Positions 42,401-54,300 of a DNA stretch of 64,000 nt are shown one piece after another. The stretch is from Rheinheimera oceanensis (GTDB taxonomy: Bacteria > Pseudomonadota > Gammaproteobacteria > Enterobacterales > Alteromonadaceae): positions 930,001 through 994,000 of the forward strand of contig NZ_JAGPNM010000001.1 of the NCBI RefSeq assembly GCF_018831085.1, read 5' to 3'. Made by a program: the position numbers and the translations under genes. The notes beneath the pieces are model-generated. The model worked only from the letters and a program-made list of their open reading frames with translations, searched no databases and was not told where the DNA came from. Position 1 is the first letter of the stretch. Each line of letters begins with the position of its first letter.

Positions 42401-45400
42401 ATTGCCACCTATGTCGTCAACAGTGATGGCGTCTTCCGACGGCTCATTATTAACTTCCATCGCCGCATCAATGGGGAAGTTTTCAAATGCCAGCAACGAA
42501 TCGAACATAGTCATACCGGCTTTTACATTACTTTGCGCCTGAATTTGCGTCAGTGGCAAATAGCCGTAACTCATACTGGTTTGGAAACCCTGGTGCAATG
42601 ACTCGATAAGTTTGATGATTTTATCATCCGGGTTAATCGATATCTTGACTGGAATGGCATTGATAAACAGCCCGACCATGGACTCGATTCCAGGCACTTC
42701 CGCCGGTCGCCCGGAAATGGTAGCACCAAACATCACGTGCTCCTGCTCTGTATAAGCATTGAGCAGCACCCCCCAAGCCAGCTGCATCAGGGTGTTTACC
42801 GTGGTTTGTTGTTTCTTGGCGAAAGCCTGCAATGTATCGGTGGCATCAACTTCCAATTTAAAGCCCAAGGTATAGTACCCTTGTCCGGGATCTTCTTTTG
42901 GCAGCAGATCTATCACCAACGGTGTCGGTTCAGCGATATCCGCCAGATACTCCTTCCAATACTGCCTAGCTTTATCCTTATCCTGCCTGGTCAGCCAGTC
43001 GATGTATTCCTGGTAAACGGCAACCGGCGGCAATTCGGCCTCACGTCCTTCCTGCAGCGCTTGATAGGCTAGCATCACATCACGGTAGACAATGGACGTA
43101 CACCAGCCGTCAAGCAACATATGATGGTGGCTCCACAACATGGTGTAGCGACGATCAGTCAGTCTGAATAAAGTAATACGCTGTAATGGTGCTTTGGCGA
43201 CATCGAAGCCTGCGGCCTTGTCCTGTTGACGAAACTGCTCAAACAACTGTGCCTGCTGCTCTGGAGATTTATCACGTAAGTCTTCTTCGTTCCAGGGAAT
43301 AGTGGCCTGCTTGACTACCAACTGGTGAAGGTCGTCGCCCTCGCCGATAAACACGGTACGGAAAATATCGTAGCGGTCTACTACACTTTGCCACGCCTGA
43401 CGGAAGTAATCAGTATTAAGCGGACCGTTGAAGGTCGGAAATATCTGGGTAACATAGGCTCCGGCTTCTAACATGGTGTGGAACAACATCCCCTGTTGCA
43501 TTGATGTGGCTGGATATAACCGGTCGATGTCATAGTGACTTTGCCAATTGTCCAACTGTTCCATTGATACTTTGGCCAAAGGGAAATCGCTTGGGGTGTA
43601 GGTGCCACTTTTCACTTTCAGGCAATGTTCTATTACCTCGGCCAAACCTTGTTTAATATCGGCGGCCAACTTCTCCATGGTTTGAGTGTTAAATTGGGCA
43701 CGACTGAAATCGAGGTTGAACTGCAACTTGCCTTGTACCGCCATACCATTGAGACCGAGAATATGATCCCTCAGTAAATGCGGGCTGACCGTGGTACCGG
43801 CAGATTCGGCCGCCACACCGAATTCAGTATCAGCACTCAACGATTGGTCGAACTGGCCAAGATAGTTAAATACCAGCTCAGCCGGACTTATCCCCGCCTC
43901 TTGCGGCCGGGCATCCTCAGACAGGTAATGCAATACGCCACAACCTATGCCGTTATTGGGAATGGATCGGTATTGTTCTTTAACATAGCGAATGAGACCG
44001 TCTACTTCATTGGCCTGACAACCCAATATTACCGGGAATGCCGTAGTGAACCAGCCCACCGTCTGGGTAGTGTCCAGATGTTCGAACAGATCTTCCCGGC
44101 CATGCCCTTCCAAGGTGATGCGTAATACTTCAACCTGGCACCAGCGTTTAAAACCTAGATACACGCCGCTAAGTAGCAGCTCATTAATAGTAGTGCGATA
44201 GGCGATGGAACATTTTTTAATTAAACTTGTTGTTTGCTCCTCACTTAAGATTATCTGCACCGTCTCAGTGGTTTCATAAGACGGCACTTCACTAACTTGG
44301 TTGTCCATCGGGAAAGCGGGAATTTCAGCATCCAACTTGGCCTGCCAGTAGTCTTTTTCCGACGCCAAGCGAGCGGAAGCAGCATATTCGGTCAACGTCG
44401 CGCCCCATTGTTGAAAAGACGAACTCTTCGGCGGCAGTGAAATTTCCATCCCGGCCAGACATGCCGCAAACGCCAGCTCAATGTCAGCCAACAATATACG
44501 CCATGAAATACCGTCAACCACCATATGATGCACAACCAACAACAAACGCGGATGCTCAGGGTGAGAAAAGTATACTGCCTTGAGCAGCGGCCCCTTTTCA
44601 AGATCAAGACTACGCTGAAAATACTCACACCTTTGAGTAACCGAATCGTCGCCCGGGGCAAAATCATCAGGCAGCGCTTCATTGAGACAGCTGGCTTCAA
44701 GCATTGCGTCATCAAATGGCACATGGCTGGCTCTCCAAATGGCACGGGCGGGCTCGAACCGCAAGCGCAGCGCATCGTGACGGTGATATAGCGCCTTAAC
44801 TATCTTTTTGAGCATATCAAAATCAAGGGTGCTTGGCGGTACCAACAACATGGCTTGGTTGTAGTGATTCACAAAGCCCTTGTTAGTCATTAACAGCGAC
44901 TGCTGAATAGGCAACAACGCAATCTCACCGGTCATCGCCTCTTGTGGCGTATCGGTAACCACTGCTTCTGTCGCCAGCGCCGCTAGTTCTGCCACAGTTT
45001 GGTTGCCGAACAGCTGCCGGGTAGTGATCCCTATACCGGCCTGGTTGGCCCGGGAAACCACCTGAATCGACAATATCGAATCCCCCCCGAGCTGGAAGAA
45101 ATTATCATGAACACCTATGCGCTCGATTTTCAACAGCCGTTGCCAGATCTCACACAATTCTTGCTCGGTGGGGTTGCTCGGTGCGACGTAACTCTCTTCG
45201 AGCTGGGTCGAGATATCGACCTCTGGCAAAGCTCTGCGGTCGATCTTGCCGTTCACGGTCAACGGGAAGGACGGTAAAACCATAAATATCGCGGGCACCA
45301 TGTACTCAGCTAATGATTGTTTGACTGACTGACGCAACTGCTCGACATATTTGAATTCGCGGAAGTCTTCATCAATTGGTACATCCGGCACCACATAAGC

Positions 45401-48337
45401 CACCAAGCGCTTTTCGCCGCCACTATTTTTAACCATGACTAGGCTGTCTTTAACCCCAGGTTGGCGGATAAGCTGAGAATTGATCTCTCCAAGTTCTATG
45501 CGGAAACCACGTATCTTGACTTGGTCATCGGCCCGACCAACATATTCCAAGTCGCCATTGGACAAGCGCCGCACCAAATCACCGGAGCGATACAACCGGT
45601 CATGCTGGGCATCATCATAGGGATTTTTAATAAAGCGTTCCTCGGTCAAGGCTTGGCGATTAAGATAACCCCTGGCAAGCCCGGCGCCGCCGACATATAG
45701 CTCTCCCGTTACACCTATCGGCAATATTTGACCATGGCTACAAACATAGGTCGACAGGTCGTCCAAGGGCAAACCGATATTACTCATGGTTTTGCCACCA
45801 TCTTCAGCAGTAATCCGCCTGAAGGTAACATGCACAGTAGTTTCTGTAATACCGTACATATTGATTAACTGCGGTTTGTCGTAACCGAAAGCCTCGAACC
45901 ATGGCGCCAAACGTGCAGGCTCCAAGGCTTCGCCGCCGAAGATCACATAACGCAAATCGCGCACTGTAGCCGTCACATCGATGAGATTGTAAAACGCTGA
46001 AGGAGTCTGGTTCAGTACCGTCACTCCTTCCCGGTGCAGCAATTCGTTAAAAGCTTTGGGATTACGCGAGATCTCAAACGGCACAACAACCAATTTGCCA
46101 CCATACAACAATGCCCCCCAGAACTCCCACACTGAGAAGTCGAAGGCATAGGAATGAAACAGAGTCCAAACATCGTTGTGGTTGAAATCAAAATATTGTT
46201 CGGAAGAGGCAAACAGGCGAGTCACATTCCGATGGCTAATCATCACACCTTTAGGATTGCCGGTAGAGCCGGAAGTATAAATCACGTAGGCCAGGTTTGA
46301 TGGTGTCAAGCCAATATCTGCAGTATCGACATTACTTATCGGATAATCTGCAAATGTTGCCCAATCATCGAGCATCAAAAGTTTTTGACCGTCGACAGGT
46401 ATCTTTTCTTGAGTAGTCGTCTGGCACAATATCACGCCGATATTACTGTCTGACAACATATATTGCAAACGCTCGGTGGGGTGTTTGAAATCCAACGGCA
46501 AATAACCGCCACCGGCTTTCAAGATGGCCAGAATACCTACCGCCAGCTCCAATGAGCTTTGCACACACAGTCCGACCAGGGTATCAGGTTTGATCCCCTG
46601 CCCTTTAAGCCAATGAGCAACCTGATTCGCTCTTTCATTCAATTGTCGGTAGCTCAGGCTGTCTTGTTCGAAAATCACTGCGGTTGCATCCGGTTCGCGT
46701 TGCACCTGTTGTTCGAAAATTTGCTGTAGGCAAAGCGGCTGATCGTAGTTTTGTCCGGCTTGGTTCCACAGTGCTAACTGCAGCTTGTCCTGCTTTGTGG
46801 TAAAGCCAAGCTGGTACACCGGCAATTTCGGTTGCGCCACGATACTGCGTAACAACTCCTCAAAACTCGCCGCCATTCGCTCGATGGTCGAGATCTCAAA
46901 CAAGCTGCTGGCAAAGCCCCAATTCATGTACAATCCATCGTCGAGTTCGCTGACCGCCAACTCTATGTCAAATTTGACCGTTACTTGCTTTTCCACCAGT
47001 CGTTCTACAGCCAAGCCCGCTAATTCCAGCGCAGCTCCGGGTTGCTGATTGTTTTGCATGGTAAACAGAATTTGAAACAATGGGCTGTGGCTCAAACTGC
47101 GCTCCGGTTGCAGCTTGTTTACTATCATTTCAAAAGGCACGTCTTGAATGGCATAGGCTTGCAGTGCCTTTGCCTTGTTTGCCGCCAAGTATTCAGTAAA
47201 GGTCTGTTCACCGTCAATCTTGTGACGGAATACCAGAGTGTTGACGAAAAAACCGATCAGTGGTTCTAGCTGGCTTTGAGTGCGACCGGCGAAAGGACTA
47301 CCGATTGTAATATCGTCCTCATGGCTCCAACGCGCTACCAACAAAGCAAAGGCAGACTCTAGCAACATGAACATGGTCACGTCTTGGGCCCTTGCCAATT
47401 GCTGCAACTGACCAAGCAATCCGACGTCCAGAGTTTGCTTGACTACGGCACCGGCATATTGCTGTACAGCAGGGCGTGCCTTGTCCAGCGGCAGACTGTG
47501 AACACCTGCGACGCCCTCCAGCTCCTTTTGCCAGAATTCTAATTGCTTGGCAATCTTGTCGTCGTTGACGTTTTTACGCTGCCAATGGGCAAAATCGGCG
47601 TACTGGATCTCGAGCGGCGGCAGAGGATCGCTTAGACCTTGGGAAAATGCTCCGTAAAGCTGGATAAACTCCCGGGTCAACACGCCCATCGACCAACCGT
47701 CGGAGGCAATATGATGCATTGTAAGCATCAAAATATGTTCTTCGGCACCAAGTCTTACCAGGCTCACCCGCAACATCAAGTCTTTGCTTAAATCGAATTT
47801 GCCTACCGCCTGCTCATGAACCAACTGTTCGACTTTCTGCTGTTGCTCGGTTTGGGATGTTTCGGACAGGTCTAAATGCTCGATGGCAACATCAGTATGA
47901 GGTTGTACAATCTGGGCCGCAACCTCATCAACCTGGTCATAGACCGTTCTAAGTATTTCATGCCTTCGGACCAGCGCGTCAAGGGTCTGCTTCAAGGCAC
48001 CAACATTTAATTGACCACGCAGGCGCAAAGCCATCGGCATGTTGTACTGGCTGGAACCGCCATCCATTTCGTCGATAAACCACAGTCGCTGCTGGGCGAA
48101 TGACAAAGGTAGTGCGGCTTCGCCACGAACTACCGGTTCTATCTTTTCCTTATTGGCGTCAAGAACGTCAAACTGTGCGGCACTCAACAGTTCAATTAGT
48201 TGCTCTTTGGCATCGCGGATCTGTTGCCGCAGCTGATCTGTCATCGCGTTATTAGCGGCTTTTACTTTCAGTTTGCCTTCACTGAGATAAATGTGAACAC
48301 CGTTGGCCTTTGCGTTCTTTAACAGGTGTAATGGCAT
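39416..48337 (-). CDS. NRPS: TubC-C-A(Thr)-PCP-E-C-PCP-C-(A remnant)-PCP-truncated E/C
   Basis: 2973 residues. Order, with approximate residues: docking domain 1-55 (HLLKNAKANGVHIYLSEGKL); C 75-510 (HHIASDGWS); A 540-1040 (YVIYTSGSTGNPKGV near 690); PCP near 1086 (GGDSILS); epimerisation near 1273 (HHMVVDGISW); DCL-type C near 1739 (SHHHMLLDGWCTS), which fits the preceding E domain; PCP near 2106 (GGNSIKA) directly after it with no A domain; C near 2300 (HHVASDGWS); an A-sub remnant about 2610-2710; PCP near 2756 (GGNSLLA); then 140 residues like the front half of an E/C domain, where GHRILMEEQDW replaces HHxxxDGxSW. The A code reads DFWNIGMVH(K), threonine. ATG at 48337 follows the previous stop by one base; AGAGG precedes it. 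Confidence 0.9.
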   Translation of the reverse strand: MPLHLLKNAKANGVHIYLSEGKLKVKAANNAMTDQLRQQIRDAKEQLIELLSAAQFDVLDANKEKIEPVVRGEAALPLSFAQQRLWFIDEMDGGSSQYNMPMALRLRGQLNVGALKQTLDALVRRHEILRTVYDQVDEVAAQIVQPHTDVAIEHLDLSETSQTEQQQKVEQLVHEQAVGKFDLSKDLMLRVSLVRLGAEEHILMLTMHHIASDGWSMGVLTREFIQLYGAFSQGLSDPLPPLEIQYADFAHWQRKNVNDDKIAKQLEFWQKELEGVAGVHSLPLDKARPAVQQYAGAVVKQTLDVGLLGQLQQLARAQDVTMFMLLESAFALLVARWSHEDDITIGSPFAGRTQSQLEPLIGFFVNTLVFRHKIDGEQTFTEYLAANKAKALQAYAIQDVPFEMIVNKLQPERSLSHSPLFQILFTMQNNQQPGAALELAGLAVERLVEKQVTVKFDIELAVSELDDGLYMNWGFASSLFEISTIERMAASFEELLRSIVAQPKLPVYQLGFTTKQDKLQLALWNQAGQNYDQPLCLQQIFEQQVQREPDATAVIFEQDSLSYRQLNERANQVAHWLKGQGIKPDTLVGLCVQSSLELAVGILAILKAGGGYLPLDFKHPTERLQYMLSDSNIGVILCQTTTQEKIPVDGQKLLMLDDWATFADYPISNVDTADIGLTPSNLAYVIYTSGSTGNPKGVMISHRNVTRLFASSEQYFDFNHNDVWTLFHSYAFDFSVWEFWGALLYGGKLVVVPFEISRNPKAFNELLHREGVTVLNQTPSAFYNLIDVTATVRDLRYVIFGGEALEPARLAPWFEAFGYDKPQLINMYGITETTVHVTFRRITAEDGGKTMSNIGLPLDDLSTYVCSHGQILPIGVTGELYVGGAGLARGYLNRQALTEERFIKNPYDDAQHDRLYRSGDLVRRLSNGDLEYVGRADDQVKIRGFRIELGEINSQLIRQPGVKDSLVMVKNSGGEKRLVAYVVPDVPIDEDFREFKYVEQLRQSVKQSLAEYMVPAIFMVLPSFPLTVNGKIDRRALPEVDISTQLEESYVAPSNPTEQELCEIWQRLLKIERIGVHDNFFQLGGDSILSIQVVSRANQAGIGITTRQLFGNQTVAELAALATEAVVTDTPQEAMTGEIALLPIQQSLLMTNKGFVNHYNQAMLLVPPSTLDFDMLKKIVKALYHRHDALRLRFEPARAIWRASHVPFDDAMLEASCLNEALPDDFAPGDDSVTQRCEYFQRSLDLEKGPLLKAVYFSHPEHPRLLLVVHHMVVDGISWRILLADIELAFAACLAGMEISLPPKSSSFQQWGATLTEYAASARLASEKDYWQAKLDAEIPAFPMDNQVSEVPSYETTETVQIILSEEQTTSLIKKCSIAYRTTINELLLSGVYLGFKRWCQVEVLRITLEGHGREDLFEHLDTTQTVGWFTTAFPVILGCQANEVDGLIRYVKEQYRSIPNNGIGCGVLHYLSEDARPQEAGISPAELVFNYLGQFDQSLSADTEFGVAAESAGTTVSPHLLRDHILGLNGMAVQGKLQFNLDFSRAQFNTQTMEKLAADIKQGLAEVIEHCLKVKSGTYTPSDFPLAKVSMEQLDNWQSHYDIDRLYPATSMQQGMLFHTMLEAGAYVTQIFPTFNGPLNTDYFRQAWQSVVDRYDIFRTVFIGEGDDLHQLVVKQATIPWNEEDLRDKSPEQQAQLFEQFRQQDKAAGFDVAKAPLQRITLFRLTDRRYTMLWSHHHMLLDGWCTSIVYRDVMLAYQALQEGREAELPPVAVYQEYIDWLTRQDKDKARQYWKEYLADIAEPTPLVIDLLPKEDPGQGYYTLGFKLEVDATDTLQAFAKKQQTTVNTLMQLAWGVLLNAYTEQEHVMFGATISGRPAEVPGIESMVGLFINAIPVKISINPDDKIIKLIESLHQGFQTSMSYGYLPLTQIQAQSNVKAGMTMFDSLLAFENFPIDAAMEVNNEPSEDAITVDDIGGNEQTNFKLTFTVSLQQSLVVQLGFYQEQFSIATIETLLAQLKHILMGLTRCERVSELKVVDEVLKAQYRQLRLDSQKGEPEQPSGEETDGESYVAPTSATETKLSEIWIEILGLERIGINDNFFDLGGNSIKAMRVASAVSEQFNVENILRALFEHSTVKALADHIDKQARSLYETITMVESSQPAPLSFAQQRLWFIDQLEPGNSQYNMPAGLVLTGNLDIAALQSVFDVLVKRHLVMQTNYARNEDGPYQIVHRDKTVAIERVDLTAIGEDQRRTEVERLFRTQATKPFDLARDLMIRVMLIDLAEHKHVLLYTMHHVASDGWSMGILNREFVALYNAFSKGGLNPLPSLEIQYADFARWQRESFTQERISKLLDFWKTELHGIPALHGIPLDRARPAKPDYRGDACARQIGNKLVDGLNKLCSQHDVTLFMLLESAFAYLLSQYSGEDDIVIGSPIAGRNHRKIEPLIGLFINTLVFRHRFSEAADFGDVLAQTKEKSLGAFANQELPFEMLVDELQLKRSLSHNPIFQIMFVLQNNEQTVPVLSGLELSGLPGGESIIKFDLELTASENDLGMSLNWSYATSLFNASTIEIMANHFEQLLQELVDNPAMPLCQLSKVCTPQRQSGADRHWVKLDGIPMQTDLICQQICRHELVNDAIVCQHPDDESQALIAYVVPHKNRNDSVFDESNFSATLELYLVEMLADYSRPQLVVVVPALPVGEDGYVDRVKLPLYEAAFSLDDGESTLSAQEQEMADLWCKLLKKESIGPNDNFFDLGGNSLLAIQMVTEASNIGFTLTVGDIWKNQTVAALCQAISAKQQAQPVSGQPIDHCDADTIKLTDYQQQILDDIAERSLSGWTAIVPVTKAFTETHLRTLVRNLLKQKDQLSCKLVEKDNVVNAWYREFDRNAVKKVISVKDIHDVDAAEIKDKVAAIEKDMAIGFDLFDENLFAVVYIDAGEHSCCVLAGHRILMEEQDWIALVEDFTTRCAEMMS

Positions 48338-48338
48338 T

Positions 48339-51300
48339 CTAAAATTCCTCTTCAATCAAATCTACGCCGAGCAAATCCGGAACATCCGTATTCAGCAATC
48401 CGTTGATTTCTATCAGTTGAGCCTGTGCAAACAAGCCGCTCGTGGCAAACAGAGTTTTTATTGGTATATCGATTTGGTATTGGCTTTTGATCTCTGCATA
48501 AAGCCTGGTCAGGTTTAACGAGTTCCCGCCAAGCGCGAAGAAATCGGCGGTAGCGCTGACCTTCTCAAGTCCAAGAATATCTCTCCAAATCTGCGCCAAC
48601 GAGATTTCTATTTCAGTACTGGGTTCGAGGTAATCGGCATTAAGCATCGCCTCGATGTCTATCTTCGGCAGCGCCGACTTATCGACCTTGCCGTTGGCGG
48701 TAAGCGAAAACTTCTCAATAACCATAAAGAATGCCGGAACCATGTAATCAGCCAGCGACTGCTGTAGACTTTGCTTCAAGTGATAAAAGAACTTTCTTTC
48801 ATCTTCAGCTAGCGACAGCTCGGCAGGTATGACATAAGCCACCAACTGTTTGTTCTGGCTGTCGCCTTGGGTGAGCACAACCGCCTCACTGACAGTATCC
48901 AAAGCCCTAAGTTGGTTCTCCACTTCACCCAGCTCGATTCGGTAACCGCGAATTTTGATCTGATCGTCGACCCTGTCGATAAACTCGATATTGCCGTTAG
49001 CCATGTATCGCACCAAATCACCGGTTTGATAAATGCGCGGACTGCATTGTTTGGCTGGGTTATCAATGAACTTTTGTTCGGTCAGTAACGGATTGTTCAG
49101 GTATCCCCTGGCCAGTCCGGCTCCGCCGATAAACAACTCGCCTGGTATGCCTATAGGCTGTGGCTGACCTTCACTTGAGAGAATATAAAGCTGGTTGTTG
49201 CCAAGGGGTCGACCGATATGAGGTAGCCCGCCTTCGATAACCGTCCAAGTGACATCGACACAACATTCTGTCGGACCGTATACATTTAAGGCCTTTCGGT
49301 TGTATTGTTGCTGCCACTTCACTAGGCTACCCCAAAGGTTTAGAGAAATGGCTTCGCCGCCGATAATCATGTTCGGCAATACATCTCCCAATTGTTGGCT
49401 TAACCAGTTGTCTGCCAATCCTGGCGTACAATCGAGCATGTCGATGGAATGCTCTTGTAAAACCGCGCGTAACTGGTCGGTTTCCAATTTGTGGCGATTG
49501 TCGAGTACGACGAGGCCGCCGCCATAAGCCAAGCGAGTCAAACCCTGCAAGGACGCGTCAAAGACAAATGCTGCCACCCAGCCCCACAGTTTTGACTGGT
49601 CGGTAATGATATCCAGGTGATAACCAAGATGGGCCAGGCTGTGATGTTCGATACAAACGCCCTTGGGTTTGCCGGTCGAACCAGAGGTGTATATAACATA
49701 GGCATAATTTTCAGGGGTAAGACCGGCAACAATAGGATTACTGTCCGAGTAACCGGAAACGACAGATTCGTCGTCGAGTTTGAGCACCTCAGCACTGGCA
49801 AACTTAGTCTCTTTAACCACGTCGGAATGACTCAACACCAATTGAACACCGCTATCGACAATGATGTAGTCAATCCTGTCTTGTGGATTTTTCGGTTCGA
49901 TAGGCAAGTAAGCACCACCGGCTTTCCAAATCGCCACTATGGCCGTCAACATTTCAACTGAGCGCTCTACACACAAACCGACTATGCTATCGGGTTTGAC
50001 ACCCAGCGCTATCAGGTGATGGGCTAGTTTGTTGGCCTTTTCGTTCAATTGTTGGTAGCTCAAACGCTGCTCACGAAATGCAACCGCCAATTGTTCAGGC
50101 TGCTGCGCGGCATAACGTTCAAAGCCCAGGTGAATACACTCGCTCGAACTGGTTTCATCATTTTGGCTTTTCCACTGAGCCAATAGCGTAATATCGTCCT
50201 CTGCAATGAATTCCAACTGGAAAATCGGCGTTTCAGGCGCCTTAACGATACTGCGCAACAGCACCTCGAATATTTTGCCCATTCGCACTATGGTGCCATG
50301 TTCGAATAAACTTGTGGCGTAATTCCAATTGAGCCATGCACCATCTTCGACTTCGGCAACAGTCAGTTGCAAATCGAATTTAGCGGTATCGTTGACGCCG
50401 TCGAGTCTTTCTATGGTCAACCCCGGAAGTTCCAGCGTGGTTAGCTCGTTGTTCTGCAAGGTAAACAAGATCTGGAACAGCGGGCTATGACTCAGACTGC
50501 GCTGAGGCTGTAAACTGTCCACCAACATTTCAAACGGAACCCCCTGATGATTGAAGGCATCCAGTGCTTTTTGTTTGGCCTGCTCGATAAACTCGTTAAA
50601 GCTCAGAGAACCATCGAGTTGGTGCCTGAACACCAAGGTGTTGACAAAAAATCCAATTAACGGTTCGAGTTGGTTTTGGGTTCTGCCTGCTATCGGGCAG
50701 CCGATTACGATATCGTTTTCGTGACTCCAACGCGCCAACAGCAGTGCAAAGGCACTTTCCAACAAAATAAACAGTGTCGTTCCACGGGCCAGCGCCATTT
50801 GGTTGAGCTGTGCCATCAACTCACCATCAAATTGATGGGAGTATACTGCACCGTCGTATTGCTGCTCAGCCGGGCGGGCTTTGTCTAATGGCAGACTGTG
50901 TACTGCTGGAATGCCCTGCAGCTCCTTAGTCCAGAACTCGAGACCGGCAGCCATGTCCCCATCGTCTTTACCACCGGTCTGCCAATAGGCAAAGTCGGCG
51001 TACTGGATCTGCAAGGGTTGTAGTGGGCTGTCAACGCCCCGGTAGAATGCGTCGTAAAGGGCCACGAATTCTTGAGTAAAAATCCCCATAGACCAACCGT
51101 CCGATGCGATATGATGCATGGTAAAGAGCAGAATGTACTCTTCGTTGTCCAATTTGAGCAGGCTGGCACGTAGCATCAGGTCCTGGCTCAGGATAAACGG
51201 CTTGGCTGCTTCTGCTATGATTGCCTTTTGCACCTCAGTTTCTTGCTGCGAGGTAACCAAAGCCGACAGGTCCACGTCCATCAAAGGCACGTTTGATGAA

Positions 51301-54300
51301 GCGTTGATCTGCTGAGCCGGCATTTGATCAACCTCAACATAAGTAGTACGTAACACTTCATGCCGTTCAACCACGCCATTTAGCGCATGCTGCAACGCAG
51401 TTTTGTCCAGGGCACCACGTAAGCGCATGACCACCGGCATATTGTATTGAACTGAGCCACCATCGACCTTATCAAGGAACCATAAGCGGGTTTGGGCATA
51501 CGACAAAGGTAAAGGCTTGTCCCGGGATACCGGTTCAATCGCTGAAAATACACTTACTTGCTGAGTATCGATGAAAGCCGCCAGAGCTTCTACAGTGGTG
51601 TGTTCAAACAATGCCCTGACCGAAATTTTAACACTAAGGCGGGCTTCGACGGCTGTAGACAGTCGCATCGCCAACAAGGAATGGCCGCCGATTGTGAAGA
51701 AGTTATCGTGGATCCCCACCTGTTTGACTTTTAGCAATTCCTGCCAAATTTCACAAAGGGCGCGCTGGGTATCATTTTTCGGTCCCACGTAGCGAGCTTC
51801 CAACTGGCCGCTGATGTCGACTAACGGTAAGGCCCGTTTATCGATTTTACCGTTGACGGTCAGTTTGAAGGCGCCCAAAACCATTATCGCGCTGGGCACC
51901 ATGTACTCTGCCAGCGTCTGTTTCAGAGACTGGCGCAAGGTATAGACAAAGTCGGCTTCATTGAAATCCGCCTGAGTTGAGCGCTCGGCAACCACATAGG
52001 CCACCAGACGTTTATCAGTATCTTTGCCCTGGGTAACCACGACACATTCTTTAACCCCAGGCTGGCGAACCAGCTGGGCATTGATCTCGCCCAACTCGAT
52101 ACGGAAGCCGCGGATCTTAACTTGGTCGTCCACCCGGCCGAGATACTCTAGCTCGCCGTTGGCCATCTGGCGCACCAAATCGCCGCTTCGGTACAACCTT
52201 TTATGACCGTTATGGCCAAACGGATTTTCAATAAAACGTTTGGCAGTCAATTCTTCCCGGTTGAGATAGCCTCGGGCCAGACCGTCCCCACCGACATACA
52301 ACTCACCAGGTACGCCGATGGGCAGCAAATGATCATAGCCACAGACATAAACCGACAAGTCAGCCAGCGGCAAACCGATATTACTCAGCGCAGCTAGCGC
52401 ATCGTCTTCGGTGATACGACGGAATGTGACATGCACCGTGGTCTCGGTGATACCATACATATTAATCAGTTCTGGCTTGTCATAACCGTATCTCTCGACC
52501 CAAGGAAGCAGCCTTTGGTGTTCCAAAGCTTCCCCGCCGAAAATGACGTAACGCAGCTTGGTTTCACCTTCGCTGGCATCGATCAGGTTATAAAACGCCG
52601 AAGGGGTGGTATTGAATACCGTGACATTTTCCTGTTTTAATAATTGCGCCAGCGCTTCAAAATTACGCGAAACGTCCCGCGAAACCACCACCAGTTTTCC
52701 GCCATATAGCAACGCCCCCCAAATCTCCCATACCGAAAAATCGAAGGCATAGGAATGGAACAAGCTCCATACATCATTAGCGTTAAACGCAAAATGTTGT
52801 TGGGACGATGCAAACAGCCGAGTGACATTACGGTGTTCAATCATTACCCCTTTAGGATTACCGGTAGAGCCAGAGGTATAAATAACGTAGGCCATGTTCG
52901 CAGCATTGATACCCAATGCATTGACATCCAGATTGTCTTTGGAATAGTTGCCGAAACTGGTAGGGTCGTCCAATGGAAAAAACTGCTGGTCGGTTAACGG
53001 CAAACCATCTCTAATGGACTGTTGGCCCAAAACGATACCAACACCGCTGTCGCCAAGAATATACTCCAATCTGGCCGTCGGATGATTCGGATCCAGCGGC
53101 AAGTAGGCTCCGCCTGATTTTAAAATCGCCAGAATGCCGACTAACATGTCGACAGAGCGTTCAACACACAAGCCCACCAGACTGTCGGGTTTAACACCAT
53201 GCTCAACCAGCCAACGGGCCACTTGGTTGGCCCGTTCGTTTAGTTGCTGGTAGCTTAGAGCTACTTTCTCACAGCACACTGCAACTTGATCAGGATAGGC
53301 CTTCACCTGTTGCTCGAAGAGTTGATGCAGACACAACTGCTCTTTAAATTCACTGCAACGTTGCGCCCATTGCGCCAACTGTTGCTTGTCGGCTGCACTA
53401 GTGAAATCCAATTGGTAAATCAGTTTCGTCGGATCGGCAACTATTGCCCGCAACAATACCTCAAAACTATCGCTCATCCGTTCGATGGTTGTCGCGTCGA
53501 AAAGGCTGCTGGCAAAGTTCCAGTCCAGCTGCAACCCTTGGTCGCTTGCGCGCACCGCCAATTCCAAATCGAACTTGATAGTATTCTCGCCGCCGGGCAG
53601 CCCTTCGACGATCAAGTTCGGTAAATCCAATGATGATTGCTCGTTGTTTTGCAAGGTAAACAAGATCTGGAATACCGGGCTGTAACTCAGACTACGCTCC
53701 GGTTGCAATTTATCCACCAGCATTTCAAACGGAATATCCTGGCAGGTAAAGGCCTTAAGGGTTTTCTCTTTGGTCCTAGACAAGTGTTCACAAAACCGTT
53801 GCCCGTCATCAAACTGGTGCCTGAAAACCAGTGTGTTGACAAAAAAACCAATCAGTGGCTCAAGCTGACCTTGTGTGCGCCCAGCGATTGGGCTGCCGAT
53901 TACGATATCTTTTTCGTGACTCCAACGGGCGATCAATAGAGCAAATGCGCTTTCAAGCAACATAAACAGTGTGACGTCCTGCACCTGAGCCAGATGACTG
54001 AGCTGTTTGCACAAATCGGCATCAAAGTGACGGGTTATAATGCAACCTTTGAACTGCTGTTGTGCAGGTCGCACCTTATCTAGCGGCAAACTGTGTATCG
54101 ACGGAATACCGTCGAGGGCCCGATGCCAGTATTCCAAATGTTTGGCAATCTCCTGATCATCGACCTGAGCTCGTTGCCACTGGGCAAAATCAGCGTATTG
54201 GATATCCAGCGGCGGCATCGGGTTAACATGCCCCTGGCTAAATGCGCCATAGAAGGTAACGAATTCTCGGGTCATCACCCCCATGGACCAACCGTCCGAA

